A stretch of 64,000 bases of DNA, taken from assembly GCA_023379555.1 (NCBI GenBank), contig JAMCQR010000054.1, positions 97,389 to 161,388 on the forward strand, given 5' to 3'. Positions 1 to 8,551 of the stretch are shown piece after piece. Position 1 is the stretch's first letter. Each line of letters begins with the position of its first letter. The notes beneath the pieces were generated by a model. The model was given only the letters and a program-made list of their open reading frames with translations, was not told the origin of the DNA and did no database searches. A program made the position numbers and the translations under genes. The stretch comes from Thermoplasmatota archaeon (GTDB lineage: Archaea; Thermoplasmatota; Thermoplasmata; Thermoplasmatales; GCA-001856825).

Positions 1-1
1 G

Positions 2-280
2 GTGCTTTTATTCACCGCTGTGCAGGGAGGCGTAAGACCGTTGAACCTGGATTTTCTGCTTATAACTCTTTACATGGGTTCATTTGGTACTGCAGTTGCA
101 TATTATATTTACCTCAGGCTGTTGATGAAATACAAGGTATCTCACGTGTCTCCCTACCTTTTCTCTGTTCCTGCCTTTTCTATCTTTCTGAGCCTGATAA
201 TAAATGGAGAGCAGATAATGGTAACTACTCTGGCGGGTTTCCTCCTTGTGTCTGCAGGCATTTATATCAGTTCAAGGTAG
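2..280 (+). CDS. EamA/DMT-family transporter, C-terminal fragment
   Basis: This is the 3' end of a gene cut by the left edge of the window; about 92 residues are visible. They form three hydrophobic segments (around residues 18-42, 50-68 and 73-91) with short loops, and the last two are separated by NGEQ. That layout matches the end of EamA-type drug/metabolite transporters, where the final helices follow a conserved Gly/Glu-containing turn. The frame opens at the first bases, so the GTG at position 2 is not a believable start. The substrate cannot be inferred. It converges on the bd-oxidase operon with only 2 bp between stop codons. Family call moderate, function unknown. Confidence 0.6.
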   Translation: MLLFTAVQGGVRPLNLDFLLITLYMGSFGTAVAYYIYLRLLMKYKVSHVSPYLFSVPAFSIFLSLIINGEQIMVTTLAGFLLVSAGIYISSR

Positions 281-282
281 AT

Positions 283-1407
283 TCATATATCATCTGGAGT
301 ACTCCTGCTATTAACAGGGAATCTGATGAATGATAGATAGAGTGTGAAGAGGAATGTAACGAGCATCAGCACAAGAGTCAGCACCGCGAAGTCAGGAAGT
401 AAAACTGGAATGTTGAAAAGCGGGTTTACCATCTCACTTGCCTGAATCCCCGTTGAGCCTGTGACTATTATGTAAGGGTACCTGGAAATATTGAGCGTGA
501 TCTCAAAGAACAGAATGAATACGTATACAACCCCTCCTCCAACCAGAGCGGATATCATCCTGGTCTTTCTGAAGACTGTAGCAAAACCCAGCAGCGTTCC
601 CATTATTAAGAGCACGGTTGAAATTATAAGATATCCTTTCGCTGACATCTGGGAATAGAGGTACTGTGAATTGATCTGCAGTTCTTTTACAGTTGCAAAG
701 AACATTATGATGGATAGGATCGAAAAGATTATGGTGGATAACCTTGCGATTCCTATCCCTTTTTTGAACTCTGATGAATTCTCCTTCCTTCCTTTGACGG
801 ATGCATAAGCCAGTACCACGAATGAAGACAGCGCTATGGAAATGAACCATGTGTAAAGTGCCATTGGAGTGAATATTGGGTTGTTCAGAGGATTCTGGTT
901 GCTCGCTACAAACAGGGTGAGGCCCGCGACCTTCTCTGTAGTGACTCCATATGGGAAATCCAGCGTTGCAAAGATGCTGGTCATTCCGTAGGCCACCATG
1001 AGGGCTCCAACCATCATAAATATTCCTACCACAATGTGGGCGTTATGCCCCATCCTGTCCCACGTGTACCAGTACAGGGCCATGCTTACGATGGCTATCA
1101 TTATTCCTGCTACAGCTACGGATATAGGGTAGAAGAGGATGTTCGTTGCAATGTAAAGCAAAGACGGCCAGTATCCCGCAAGGAAGACTGTCAGCCAGGT
1201 AGCCAGCACTCCTGCAAACAGGTCTACTCTAATCAGGTAAGAAGTCAATCTCCTTGCAAACTTGATGTAATCATTATCCTTGCTGATTCTTCCTTTGATT
1301 TCATAAATCGGGATGAGCACGGTCAGTCCCAGTACAACGGTCACAAAGAAATAATGGGCAAAAAATGTGAGTGCAATTCCTGCCAACCCCCAGTATAGAT
1401 TGTCCAT
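283..1407 (-). CDS. bd-type oxidase second subunit, CydA-like paralogue (CydA')
   Basis: A polytopic membrane protein of 374 residues with about nine hydrophobic segments, encoded 1 bp downstream of the CydA-like gene and surely co-transcribed with it. Its N-terminal part resembles CydA rather than classical CydB: a His at residue 17 in FAHYFFVTVVLG sits like the first haem-ligand His of CydA. KDNDYIKFARR mirrors KDNDYLKMAKN in the partner gene, and WDRMG around residue 116 matches the CydA WDRLG turn. Pairs in which the second subunit is a CydA relative are known in several bd-family oxidoreductases. The predicted role is structural partner of the haem subunit in the cytoplasmic membrane. 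A divergent CydB cannot be excluded without a structure-based alignment. Confidence 0.75.
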   Translation of the reverse strand: MDNLYWGLAGIALTFFAHYFFVTVVLGLTVLIPIYEIKGRISKDNDYIKFARRLTSYLIRVDLFAGVLATWLTVFLAGYWPSLLYIATNILFYPISVAVAGIMIAIVSMALYWYTWDRMGHNAHIVVGIFMMVGALMVAYGMTSIFATLDFPYGVTTEKVAGLTLFVASNQNPLNNPIFTPMALYTWFISIALSSFVVLAYASVKGRKENSSEFKKGIGIARLSTIIFSILSIIMFFATVKELQINSQYLYSQMSAKGYLIISTVLLIMGTLLGFATVFRKTRMISALVGGGVVYVFILFFEITLNISRYPYIIVTGSTGIQASEMVNPLFNIPVLLPDFAVLTLVLMLVTFLFTLYLSFIRFPVNSRSTPDDI

Positions 1408-1408
1408 T

Positions 1409-2953
1409 TCAACTACCTCCTCCTGTTGCGCTTCTCCTGAGATTCTTGAAGAATATCATATAAATTCCCCAGAGTCCGGCACCCAGCACTCCAAGTTCAA
1501 GAAGAATTATTGCGACCGTGAATGCAACTGTTATTGTGTGCGTCGTGACCACATCATTGTAGGTCACCAGTCCATAGATTGTCCACGGGTGTCTTCCCAT
1601 CTCCCTTGTTGCCCACCCAAACACTGATGCCAGAATGGCAAGAACGGCCGCTACATACGTGCTGTATAACACGAATGTTTCCGTCTTCATCCTCAGGATT
1701 ACCCTTACAATCCTGTCAATTGTCTTTGAGTACAGTCCGAGATAACCTACTGCTATGACAAAAAGTATAACGCCCGATATCACCATAAAGTAGTAGAAGA
1801 AATGGAGCCAGGGTGCATATACCTCGGTGGATTGTATTGTCAGCTGTGCCATTGGATTTGTTGCCCCCGGAATGGAAGACAGATAATTGTAACCTTTGAA
1901 CCAGTGACCCGCATTCCCAAACAGTAGGAAACTGATCAGCGGGTCAGATCCTCCATTTGGAGGTATGCCTTCAGTTGCATAGAAGATGTTTCTCTGGAAT
2001 TCGTAAAGCAACCTGCCCTGAAAATCTCCAATAATGGGCTGGATTACTGATGATATAGCCCCGATCGCAAAACTGACTTTGAGCCCCTTCCAGTTGTACG
2101 CTTTGTTTCCATAATTCTTGAGTATCTTGTAGGACAGATAGGAAGCAGAAAGGAATGAGGTTATTATTATCGCGGCGAACAGGTTGTGAAGATATGTCGC
2201 ATAAGCCTCAGGGTTGAATATCGCCACCCAGGGGTTGCTCGTGAAATTGGAGAGCAGCTGGAATGCATTTGGTGAGGATAGCAGCACCGATCCTGTTACT
2301 GGAAGCACAGTGGTAAGTATCTTTAGTTTTGCTGGATTGATGACCTGGCTACCTAGAGAGGGGACCCAAGGCAGGAAATTCTGGGCCACGTATGTCCCGG
2401 TTCCCCAGGGTACCTGCATCCACGCATTCACTGCAAGTATCATGTACGCGGACAGACTTGAACCGAAGAGTACTCCTGCACCAATTAGAACGTGAAGTCC
2501 CTTCCACCTTTTGAGGCGATTGAATGTTGTGAGATAAGTACCTATCAGAACTATCTCTATTATGAACGCATAGAGCTCAATAATCAGAGGTGCAGCAGCC
2601 ATGCTTGCGATGAGGGCAATGGACCCAGACCATACCACGACAAGCCCAAATTCCACCAGTGTTCCGGTCACTGCTCCCGCAGCAAACGTGATTCCCCACA
2701 GCTTTGATGCATTCTTCGCCATTTTCAGGTAATCATTATCCTTCTTGATCAATCCTATTGATTCCAGCGTCAGCACAACCGTCGGAAAGCCAACTGCGAA
2801 AATCAGGAAGAAAGCATGCACATAGATGCCAACTATAGTCATGTATTCTGCAAGGTTTGCACTTGACCAGGACCCACCAGTTTGCAAACCTGCAAGATTG
2901 AATAAATCGGTTACAGGATATATCATCTGGATCAGTGTTGATTGATTGGACAA
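1409..2953 (-). CDS. cydA: cytochrome bd-type terminal oxidase subunit I (CydA-like)
   Basis: A 514-residue membrane protein, the haem-bearing subunit of a bd-type oxidase reducing O2 at the cytoplasmic membrane. Landmarks of CydA are visible: a His in YVHAFFLIFAVG near residue 46, two Glu in IELYAFIIEIVLIG, a second His in YLHNLFAAIII, a Met in FYYFMVISGV, and the signature GRHPWTIYG preceded by the REM Glu. In the short quinol-loop region the Lys of the E. coli enzyme is not present, while the nearby Glu (YATEG) is, so the electron donor may not be a standard quinol. The start is TTG; a TAA lies two codons upstream in frame, and the next option is Met10. It forms an operon with the CydA-like second subunit. 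Confidence 0.88.
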   Translation of the reverse strand: MSNQSTLIQMIYPVTDLFNLAGLQTGGSWSSANLAEYMTIVGIYVHAFFLIFAVGFPTVVLTLESIGLIKKDNDYLKMAKNASKLWGITFAAGAVTGTLVEFGLVVVWSGSIALIASMAAAPLIIELYAFIIEIVLIGTYLTTFNRLKRWKGLHVLIGAGVLFGSSLSAYMILAVNAWMQVPWGTGTYVAQNFLPWVPSLGSQVINPAKLKILTTVLPVTGSVLLSSPNAFQLLSNFTSNPWVAIFNPEAYATYLHNLFAAIIITSFLSASYLSYKILKNYGNKAYNWKGLKVSFAIGAISSVIQPIIGDFQGRLLYEFQRNIFYATEGIPPNGGSDPLISFLLFGNAGHWFKGYNYLSSIPGATNPMAQLTIQSTEVYAPWLHFFYYFMVISGVILFVIAVGYLGLYSKTIDRIVRVILRMKTETFVLYSTYVAAVLAILASVFGWATREMGRHPWTIYGLVTYNDVVTTHTITVAFTVAIILLELGVLGAGLWGIYMIFFKNLRRSATGGGS

Positions 2954-2989
2954 GATTTAAGGGTTTCATTACATTAATCGATGTAAAAA

Positions 2990-3024
2990 TTTTTAATATA
3001 ATTCTGTCTGCATATATTTAAAGG
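2990..3024 (-). promoter_or_regulatory. Putative promoter of the bd-oxidase operon
   Basis: On the minus strand CTTTAAATATAT (3023-3012) is a good archaeal TATA element. With the usual 25-27 nt spacing transcription would begin near 2991, giving a leader of about 38 nt before the TTG start. This is one of the few genes in the window that seems to have a leader. Based on sequence pattern only. Confidence 0.4.
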
Positions 3025-3027
3025 AAG

Positions 3028-4386
3028 CTAAATCACATTGGTTTTATTTAAATTATCTACTTTAGCTTTAATTCTTTTCGTTATTTCATCTCTTATTCCT
3101 TTCCCCTGGTCTGCCTTGAAATAGAAATATCCCAGTCTTCTTTTCAGGATATCTTCTACAGTCAGTGCACATTCTTCGTTAATTGCGAGGTCAATTCTGT
3201 CTCCTTCCTCCCTTCTTCTGTACAATATCTGTGGAAGATCGCTGGTTCTCATCTTTCTTCCGAGAACTTTTCCAACAGTTGCAGCCACTTTTCTTGATGC
3301 GGTCCTGTAGTTGGTTATCTTAACTCCCATCACCGAGACCATCTTTCCGGTCACGTCTATATGGAAATCCCTCGTCACTCTGCCCGGATCATTTCCCTTC
3401 CCGTAAAGTGGCCTTATCCCTACATACGTGCCTATTATGTCTGATCTGTCCAGTGCTGGAAATAGTCTTTTTACTGATTCGTATATGTAGTCCTTCTCCT
3501 CATCCGTGACCTTCAAAGAATCGGGAGAAGTCACAAAGTCGTCAGTTGTACCTATGATCACCGTTTCGTTTCGCGGGATCACGAACATCTGCCTGCCGTC
3601 AATGTGAGACTTGAATGCAACTGCATTCCCGAAAGGAAAATGATCCTTTTTCATTATCAGATGGGAACCCTTGCTCAACTTGAATCCGTTCATATCCTTC
3701 CCTGAGTACTTTGCATAGGTCTCGCCGACCCATGGACCCGTAGAGTTCACTATAACTTTGCATTTGACCGAATACTCCCCTCCGAACATAGTATCTCGTA
3801 GAGTAACCCTGTTCATCCCGTTTTCCTTGATGATTTTCTCTGCAGCCACATAATTTAACGTCATCGCCCCAAGCATTTTGGCCGTAATTACATTATATAT
3901 GACCAGTTGGGCATCATCTGTGACTGCATCCATGTATGTATAATGGCCCTTGAATCCCGGATATGAGTATTTGCCTTTGTGGAATCTGGGAATACTGTAA
4001 TTCCTACCTAAGAGATTGTAAAAGAGCAACCCCGCCGCAATGGTGTACCTTCTCCAGGACCTGTCGTCAATAAGTATGTCAAAGTCTATCCCCTTTACAA
4101 AGTCAGTATTCTTCATCAGATAGTTTCTCTCCCTAAGCAGGTCCATCGTGACCATGACGTGGCCCTGTCCAAGATATCTAATCCCCCCATGAATGAGTTT
4201 CGAGGAGTTGCTGCTGGTACCTGACGCAAAATCAGCCCTGTCGACAAGTATCACGTCCAGGCCGTTTGCAGCCAGAATGCTTGCTACTCCAGCCCCGGCG
4301 ATTCCTCCCCCTATTATAAGGACGTCGAAGTATCTGCCGGCAAGCGTACCTAGGTCTTTTTTCCTGGTTTCCAGGGAGAACTCCAT
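3028..4386 (-). CDS. glpD: FAD-dependent glycerol-3-phosphate dehydrogenase
   Basis: Oxidises sn-glycerol 3-phosphate to dihydroxyacetone phosphate and passes electrons to the membrane carrier pool; a peripheral membrane enzyme. The N-terminus holds the dinucleotide motif IIGGGIAGAGVA followed by VDRADFASGTSSNSSKLIHG, which is highly typical of GlpD/GlpA. The FAD/substrate domain runs to about residue 370 and ends in a DAO C-terminal helical domain with the ECALTVEDILKRR stretch. I start at the ATG at 4386 (MEFSLETRKK) rather than the ATG at 4407, because a TATA element lies about 26 nt upstream of 4386 and this N-terminus fits the family. In archaea the enzyme serves glycerol or lipid-glycerol turnover. 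It lies upstream of the oxidase operon on the same strand but has its own promoter. Confidence 0.9.
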   Translation of the reverse strand: MEFSLETRKKDLGTLAGRYFDVLIIGGGIAGAGVASILAANGLDVILVDRADFASGTSSNSSKLIHGGIRYLGQGHVMVTMDLLRERNYLMKNTDFVKGIDFDILIDDRSWRRYTIAAGLLFYNLLGRNYSIPRFHKGKYSYPGFKGHYTYMDAVTDDAQLVIYNVITAKMLGAMTLNYVAAEKIIKENGMNRVTLRDTMFGGEYSVKCKVIVNSTGPWVGETYAKYSGKDMNGFKLSKGSHLIMKKDHFPFGNAVAFKSHIDGRQMFVIPRNETVIIGTTDDFVTSPDSLKVTDEEKDYIYESVKRLFPALDRSDIIGTYVGIRPLYGKGNDPGRVTRDFHIDVTGKMVSVMGVKITNYRTASRKVAATVGKVLGRKMRTSDLPQILYRRREEGDRIDLAINEECALTVEDILKRRLGYFYFKADQGKGIRDEITKRIKAKVDNLNKTNVI

Positions 4387-4405
4387 AGGGTCCCATATCT
4401 TCCGC

Positions 4406-4423
4406 ATTTATATCTATATTTAT
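4406..4423 (-). promoter_or_regulatory. TATA element of glpD, overlapping the alternative start
   Basis: The minus strand reads ATAAATATAGATATAAAT here, directly before the ATG at 4407. If this run is the TATA box, transcription begins near 4386, exactly at the second ATG, implying leaderless translation from there. It is the main argument for the shorter glpD start. Confidence 0.45.
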
Positions 4424-4627
4424 GAGAGTCGTAGGCTGGATAGACCAAGCAATTGTGAAGCACTTTTCAAAGAGGATACTTTGAACCAAGCGACTCAAAT
4501 GACCAGTAGTTGAGTTGTGAAGATATATTGGATCAAATAAGGACAGCAGATTGTTGATAACGATTTCCAATCAATTTTTCACCCTCCCTGAATCTTCAGC
4601 TGAAACTTCCCAATCAAAGTAATATAA

Positions 4628-5539
4628 TTGATTTATTTACTAATAATTACGAAAGTAGTCATATCGGGAGGAACTGGTTTCATTGGGACGAATCTTGCAA
4701 AGCATCTCATTTCGAAGGGAGAAGAAGTCACTATCCTGACAAGGGGTGAAAATAAAATAGATGGCAATCCAGGGTATATTCACTGGGACCCAAGTGTAGA
4801 AAAATACAATGACGGAATTGAAGGAGCTGACGTAGTGATTAATCTTGCTGGATATTCAATAGCTGCAAAGAGGTGGAGTACTAGAGTTAAAAATGAACTT
4901 GTTGAAAGCAGGGTCAAGAGTACTAATTACCTTGTAAAATCGCTTGAAAGATGGAATACTAAACTCTTCATAAGCGCATCAGCAGTTGGTTATTATGGGT
5001 TCAGAGGAGATGAATTAGTTGATGAAACTTCGTCCCCTGGGCAGGACTTTCTGTCATCCGTGGCGAAAAAATGGGAAGAAGCTGCAAAGTCTGTCAAGGA
5101 GGATTACGTATCAATCCTGAGATTTGGAATCGTTATTGGTAGGGAGGGAGGAATTTTGAAGAGGTTTTTGAAGCCCGTAAAATATGGACTTTCTAAGAAG
5201 ATCGGTTCAGGGGAACAATGGATTTCATGGGTTGATATAGATGATGTGATAGGAGCAATAGACTTCATTATCAGCAATGATCTTAAGGGAACCTATAATG
5301 TTACCTCTCCAAACCCCCTGAGAAACAGGGAATTCATGAAAATTATTTCAGAAGAGATGGGTAAGAGGCAGCATGTTTCAGTTCCTGGAATATTAATAAA
5401 AACGTTACTAGGAGAAATGGGAGAGAGTTTAATCCTGAATGGACAGAGGGCGGTTCCCAGGAGGCTTGAGTCCGAAGGCTATTTATTTAAGTATCCGGAA
5501 TTGAATCACTCAATTAAAAAGGCCCTAAGTCAAGATTAG
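4628..5539 (+). CDS. SDR39U1/TIGR01777-type NAD(P)-binding epimerase-like protein
   Basis: An extended short-chain dehydrogenase fold protein of about 300 residues. The Rossmann motif GGTGFIGTNLAKHL sits at the very N-terminus, VVINLAGYSI follows near residue 70, and SASAVGYYG near residue 116 is the signature of the TIGR01777/SDR39U1 (YfcH) family, with the SPNPLRNREF region near the C-terminus. The substrate of this family is unknown; bacterial relatives were linked loosely to cell-division inhibition. The start is odd: family members begin with Met-Lys right before VVISGG, but here that place is ATT ACG AAA, with no ATG or GTG. The TTG at 4628 lies inside the likely TATA element. Real initiation may use a non-canonical codon near 4643-4649. 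Confidence 0.8.
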   Translation: MIYLLIITKVVISGGTGFIGTNLAKHLISKGEEVTILTRGENKIDGNPGYIHWDPSVEKYNDGIEGADVVINLAGYSIAAKRWSTRVKNELVESRVKSTNYLVKSLERWNTKLFISASAVGYYGFRGDELVDETSSPGQDFLSSVAKKWEEAAKSVKEDYVSILRFGIVIGREGGILKRFLKPVKYGLSKKIGSGEQWISWVDIDDVIGAIDFIISNDLKGTYNVTSPNPLRNREFMKIISEEMGKRQHVSVPGILIKTLLGEMGESLILNGQRAVPRRLESEGYLFKYPELNHSIKKALSQD

Positions 5540-5905
5540 AGGACTTATTCTTGTTCCGCCCGGCAAAACAGTAAGGAAGAGATGACTCTGAAAAGATGAA
5601 AATCACAATTAGTAGTTTTATTATCTGATACTACAATTATTAAATTTTAGGCTCATTGATTTTGAGATTTGTACATTTTAATCAGTGTTCCAGCTATCTT
5701 TGACCTATTTTTCAATCCTTAACCTTGCTTTATCTTCCCTTTAACATTCCTCAATAATCCATCAATTCTCTCCTCAATCCCGCATGCTCTGTTAAGATAG
5801 AGGAATATGGTAAGAAATTGTGAACTTGTTAAATTTGGAATGGGTAATTGAGCAAGGTAATCTTATCAATTGGAAAGAATATAAGTACATCAGTTTATTA
5901 GAATA
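5540..5905 (+). other. Intergenic region, no gene seen (366 bp)
   Basis: A/T-rich with stops in all frames. The only recognisable element is a TATA-like AATATAAGTA near 5879-5888, about 25 nt upstream of the membrane-protein start at 5906. No RNA structure or repeat stood out. Confidence 0.5.
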
Positions 5906-6346
5906 ATGATGGACAGCAATAATAGAAGAATATGGGAGATAACCTCAATATTTGTGGCTCTCGAAGCTGTCTTTATATATTATGTAGTCGGACTGTTGCT
6001 CGTCGGATATCGTCCTGGATCCGTGCTATTTGGTTTTAAGCCTGCTGGATCTGGTCTTGTTCTTATCGTGTATAATAATCCACTCAAATATTTTCTAGGC
6101 CTGAGTTACGTGCTCAAGACTTTCTTCCCCACCTACTGGTATCATGTCTACCATTTTAATCCGACATATGTTAATGCGGTTGCAGTTGAAAGTCAAATAA
6201 AGGCAGCAAATAATTTTATGTTTGCGGTCTGGCTAGGTCTAATAGTAGCAGCAATCATAGTCGCAGTCGTCTATGCGATCAAACTCAGAGCAAACCTTAA
6301 AGCAACTCCAAAAACACCTATGCCAGTCCTGGAAGTCAGCTGCTGA
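5906..6346 (+). CDS. Small membrane protein, unknown function
   Basis: A 146-residue protein I do not recognise. Two strong transmembrane segments are visible (about residues 10-34 and 103-127), with a weaker hydrophobic stretch around 45-75, and a short basic C-terminal tail (KLRANLKATPKTP). The central loop is rich in Tyr, Phe and Pro (FFPTYWYHVYHFNP), suggesting an extracytoplasmic aromatic loop. Two ATG codons occur in tandem. A TATA-like element about 25 nt upstream supports a leaderless transcript starting here. It stands alone between the SDR gene and the ArsA operon that converges on it. No motif suggests a catalytic role. Confidence 0.65.
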   Translation: MMDSNNRRIWEITSIFVALEAVFIYYVVGLLLVGYRPGSVLFGFKPAGSGLVLIVYNNPLKYFLGLSYVLKTFFPTYWYHVYHFNPTYVNAVAVESQIKAANNFMFAVWLGLIVAAIIVAVVYAIKLRANLKATPKTPMPVLEVSC

Positions 6347-6384
6347 GTAACGTGTTTTAAGTGCACCATCTTACGATTGGAATA

Positions 6385-6573
6385 TTACTTTATGTCAACT
6401 TTCTTCACTTTAGTCTTGACTTCCGGGGGTTCGACGAAAGATCTGCCTGCTTTAAGCATTTCCTCTAATGCTTTAAGGAGATGATCCACCGTTCCAGTCA
6501 TCGTTTTGCTCATGTTTGGAATTGTAACCTTGAGTTCTATGGTTATTTTGTCATTTCCATCTTCTTCTGCCAT
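6385..6573 (-). CDS. Small protein abutting the arsA 3' end
   Basis: A 62-residue soluble, charged protein whose ATG follows the TAA of the ArsA-like gene with no bases between, so the two are translationally coupled. The sequence has a beta-rich N-terminal half (KITIELKVTIPNM), a helix (VDHLLKALEEMLKAG) and a Lys-rich end. No family is recognised. The tight coupling suggests a partner or accessory of the ATPase, for example in handling tail-anchored membrane proteins, but that is inference from context. Confidence 0.65.
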   Translation of the reverse strand: MAEEDGNDKITIELKVTIPNMSKTMTGTVDHLLKALEEMLKAGRSFVEPPEVKTKVKKVDIK

Positions 6574-7737
6574 TTATTTCATCTCTATATTCAAATAGCC
6601 ATTAATAAATTCTGCGCCAATAGGATTTTTATCGACGTATGCGGCTGGAAGGTAAAGCACCCTTTTCCAGTTCCCGAGTTCCAGTATGAGCTCTCCTCCC
6701 TTATTGTAGATGTTCATGTCCTTTTTGTCAGCAAATGGGAGTTTGAACTTCACAAAGTATTTTCCTTTCTCCTTGGTGAATTCGACATTTGAACCTTTCT
6801 TGAATATCTTGTCAGGATCATTCATCCCATAGATTCGTCCGCCCATTTCCCTAAGTTTTTCAAACCCTATTGGCTCGGAGTTAAGGAGTGGAATCTTGAA
6901 AATATTCAAGTCAGAAAATGAATAATCAATTCCCTTGATGATCTCTTCCTGTGCATTTCTCCATCCGCTGAAGAAGTTTCCAGTGTTTTCCTGATATATC
7001 TTGTTGACAAAAATTGAGTCCACGGGATACCCGTAGAGCAGGAGGTAAGTATAAGCCCTCTTTGTCTCATTGAATGACATTCTATCAGGATTTGTGACCA
7101 GCCTTATTGTGGAGATGTTGGAATTTGTCAGGACATCCCTGATTTTCCTCAGTGCTGAATACAGTCTTTCCACACTCTTGAATACCTCATCATTTGGCAT
7201 TGGCATCGGGCCTATCGTATTCATTACCGGTCTCACCAGCTTTGCAGCCAGCCTGCCAACAGGGAATATTTTGTCCATATACCATGTCATTGCTTCCGGA
7301 AAAGAAAGTAATTTCAACGACTCTCCCGTTGGGGCACTGTCTATGATTATATCATCATATTTTTTCCCCTCATAGTACTCCAGTAGGTACAGTAACTGAG
7401 CGGCTTCGTCAAATCCTGGGAGCGTAGCTATCTCCTCTGCCGACACCGGATCTAGCCCCTGAGACTGGAAAAGTCCCGTTAAATAACCTTTGAGTTCGGC
7501 CCAGTGAGAGTTGATGGCTTCATTCACGCTTATCTCCTGGCCAAAAAGATTCTCCGCAATCTTTAATGGAACGGCCCCGATTTCAGTCCCGAATGCATCT
7601 CCCAGGCTGTGGGCTGGATCTGTGGAAATGACCAGAGTCTTTTTCCCCCTTGAGGAAAGCAAAGAGGCAGTTGAGGCTGCAATGCTTGTCTTACCTACTC
7701 CTCCTTTGCCGGTATACAGCAGGATGCGGGTACTCAT
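6574..7737 (-). CDS. arsA: ArsA/Get3-family ATPase with C-terminal HSP20-like domain
   Basis: A P-loop ATPase of the ArsA/Get3 (TRC40) family, about 387 residues from the chosen start. The deviant Walker A YTGKGGVGKTSIAAS is at the N-terminus, followed by STDPAHSLGDAF (switch I) and DSAPTGESLKLL (switch II). The last 90 residues (from about SNVEFTKEKGKY) form a beta-rich segment like the HSP20-like domain added to many archaeal ArsA proteins. Archaeal members more probably target tail-anchored proteins than pump arsenite; no arsenic genes lie nearby. I start at Met26 of the open frame (ATG at 7737), because Walker A lies 10-20 residues from the N-terminus in this family and the upstream extension is basic and unlike it. 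Confidence 0.88.
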   Translation of the reverse strand: MSTRILLYTGKGGVGKTSIAASTASLLSSRGKKTLVISTDPAHSLGDAFGTEIGAVPLKIAENLFGQEISVNEAINSHWAELKGYLTGLFQSQGLDPVSAEEIATLPGFDEAAQLLYLLEYYEGKKYDDIIIDSAPTGESLKLLSFPEAMTWYMDKIFPVGRLAAKLVRPVMNTIGPMPMPNDEVFKSVERLYSALRKIRDVLTNSNISTIRLVTNPDRMSFNETKRAYTYLLLYGYPVDSIFVNKIYQENTGNFFSGWRNAQEEIIKGIDYSFSDLNIFKIPLLNSEPIGFEKLREMGGRIYGMNDPDKIFKKGSNVEFTKEKGKYFVKFKLPFADKKDMNIYNKGGELILELGNWKRVLYLPAAYVDKNPIGAEFINGYLNIEMK

Positions 7738-7849
7738 GGGAGGTAATTGTTTCTTAGTAATTCTATTCTTTCGTATTATTATCAGGATTCGACGAAACTT
7801 ATTCAAAATCATTGAGATTGGTTCACGTGCAAATGAAAATGATAGACCC

Positions 7850-8059
7850 TCACAGGGGTATAAAGGAATTGGAACTGTTAGGTTCGTTTGACGATTCTAC
7901 AGGTTTCACATAATAGTTCCGTAAACCCTTTTCTTTCGATGACTCTACAATCTTTAATACCTGGGCATAGGTATAGTATTCACAGCACAGACCGCATTCG
8001 TCGCCACTGCAGGTCTTTAATGGTGGGTATCTGACAGGCAGACTGGGAAGAATATTCAC
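7850..8059 (-). CDS. Possible small Cys-rich protein
   Basis: A 69-codon frame starting at GTG with four closely spaced cysteines (C-x4-C-x2-CC in CSGDECGLCC), which could bind a metal or Fe-S cluster. The C-terminal tail is low-complexity, rich in Ser, Asn and Pro. It lies upstream of the ArsA-like gene on the same strand, separated by about 110 bp. The Cys pattern and a plausible helix (AQVLKIVESSKEK) argue for a real gene; the weak start and lack of a clear promoter argue against. Low confidence. Confidence 0.35.
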   Translation of the reverse strand: MNILPSLPVRYPPLKTCSGDECGLCCEYYTYAQVLKIVESSKEKGLRNYYVKPVESSNEPNSSNSFIPL

Positions 8060-8551
8060 AATGATATTTCCCTCCGATCTGATCTTCTAATCTTTACTGT
8101 TTCTTCTCATATTCTCCTATTTCCTCTTTCCAGTACTGTTCTTCGTTGCTTATTATGTTTCACTTAGAACTGGGTCTGCCATTCAGCGTCCAGTACCAAT
8201 TGCAGTTGGTACTTAACTTACCTGGAAGAAGAGGGAGCAACCGCATCCAGTTTTAGCAAGGTAACATAAAGTCGCATCAAGAAAAATAACTGCTGAAAGG
8301 AAGGCAGAATATTTCGACAAAAGTTCACCATGAATTCATTCTCAACCCGATAAGATAATCAGTAGCTAAGTCTGAACTTCTTTACCGGTTGGACAGAGAC
8401 CTGATCTTCTTTTGGTTTTGGCTTTTCCCCTACGTATTGGATATATGTGGCCACATCTTTATTTCATTTTATAGCTAGAATCATCAATATGTAACCAAAA
8501 AATCAGGCCTCTGGGTGGAAAAATAAATATTTGACGATAAAATGAGAATGA
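8060..8551 (+). other. Intergenic region with one strong palindrome (492 bp)
   Basis: No convincing gene on either strand. It contains the near-perfect palindrome at 8193-8212 and, at its right end, the A/T element AAATAAATATTT (8520-8531) that serves the gene starting with GTG at 8552. Confidence 0.45.
8193..8212. repeat. 20-bp near-perfect palindrome
   Basis: GTACCAATTGCAGTTGGTAC matches its reverse complement except for one symmetric pair. It lies far (about 340 bp) from the nearest start codon, so an operator role is not obvious; it could be a hairpin from a lost gene or element. Confidence 0.4.

Noticed and set aside
283..1407. Classical CydB
   Set aside because: The N-terminal part carries CydA-type landmarks, so I call it CydA-like; CydB remains only a weaker alternative.
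6574..7737. Arsenite efflux ATPase role
   Set aside because: No arsB, acr3, arsD or arsR gene lies nearby and the HSP20-like tail is typical of archaeal Get3-like proteins.
8060..8551. Transposase remnant in the gene-free stretch
   Set aside because: Short minus-strand pieces look vaguely protein-like but no transposase motif or terminal repeats could be found.
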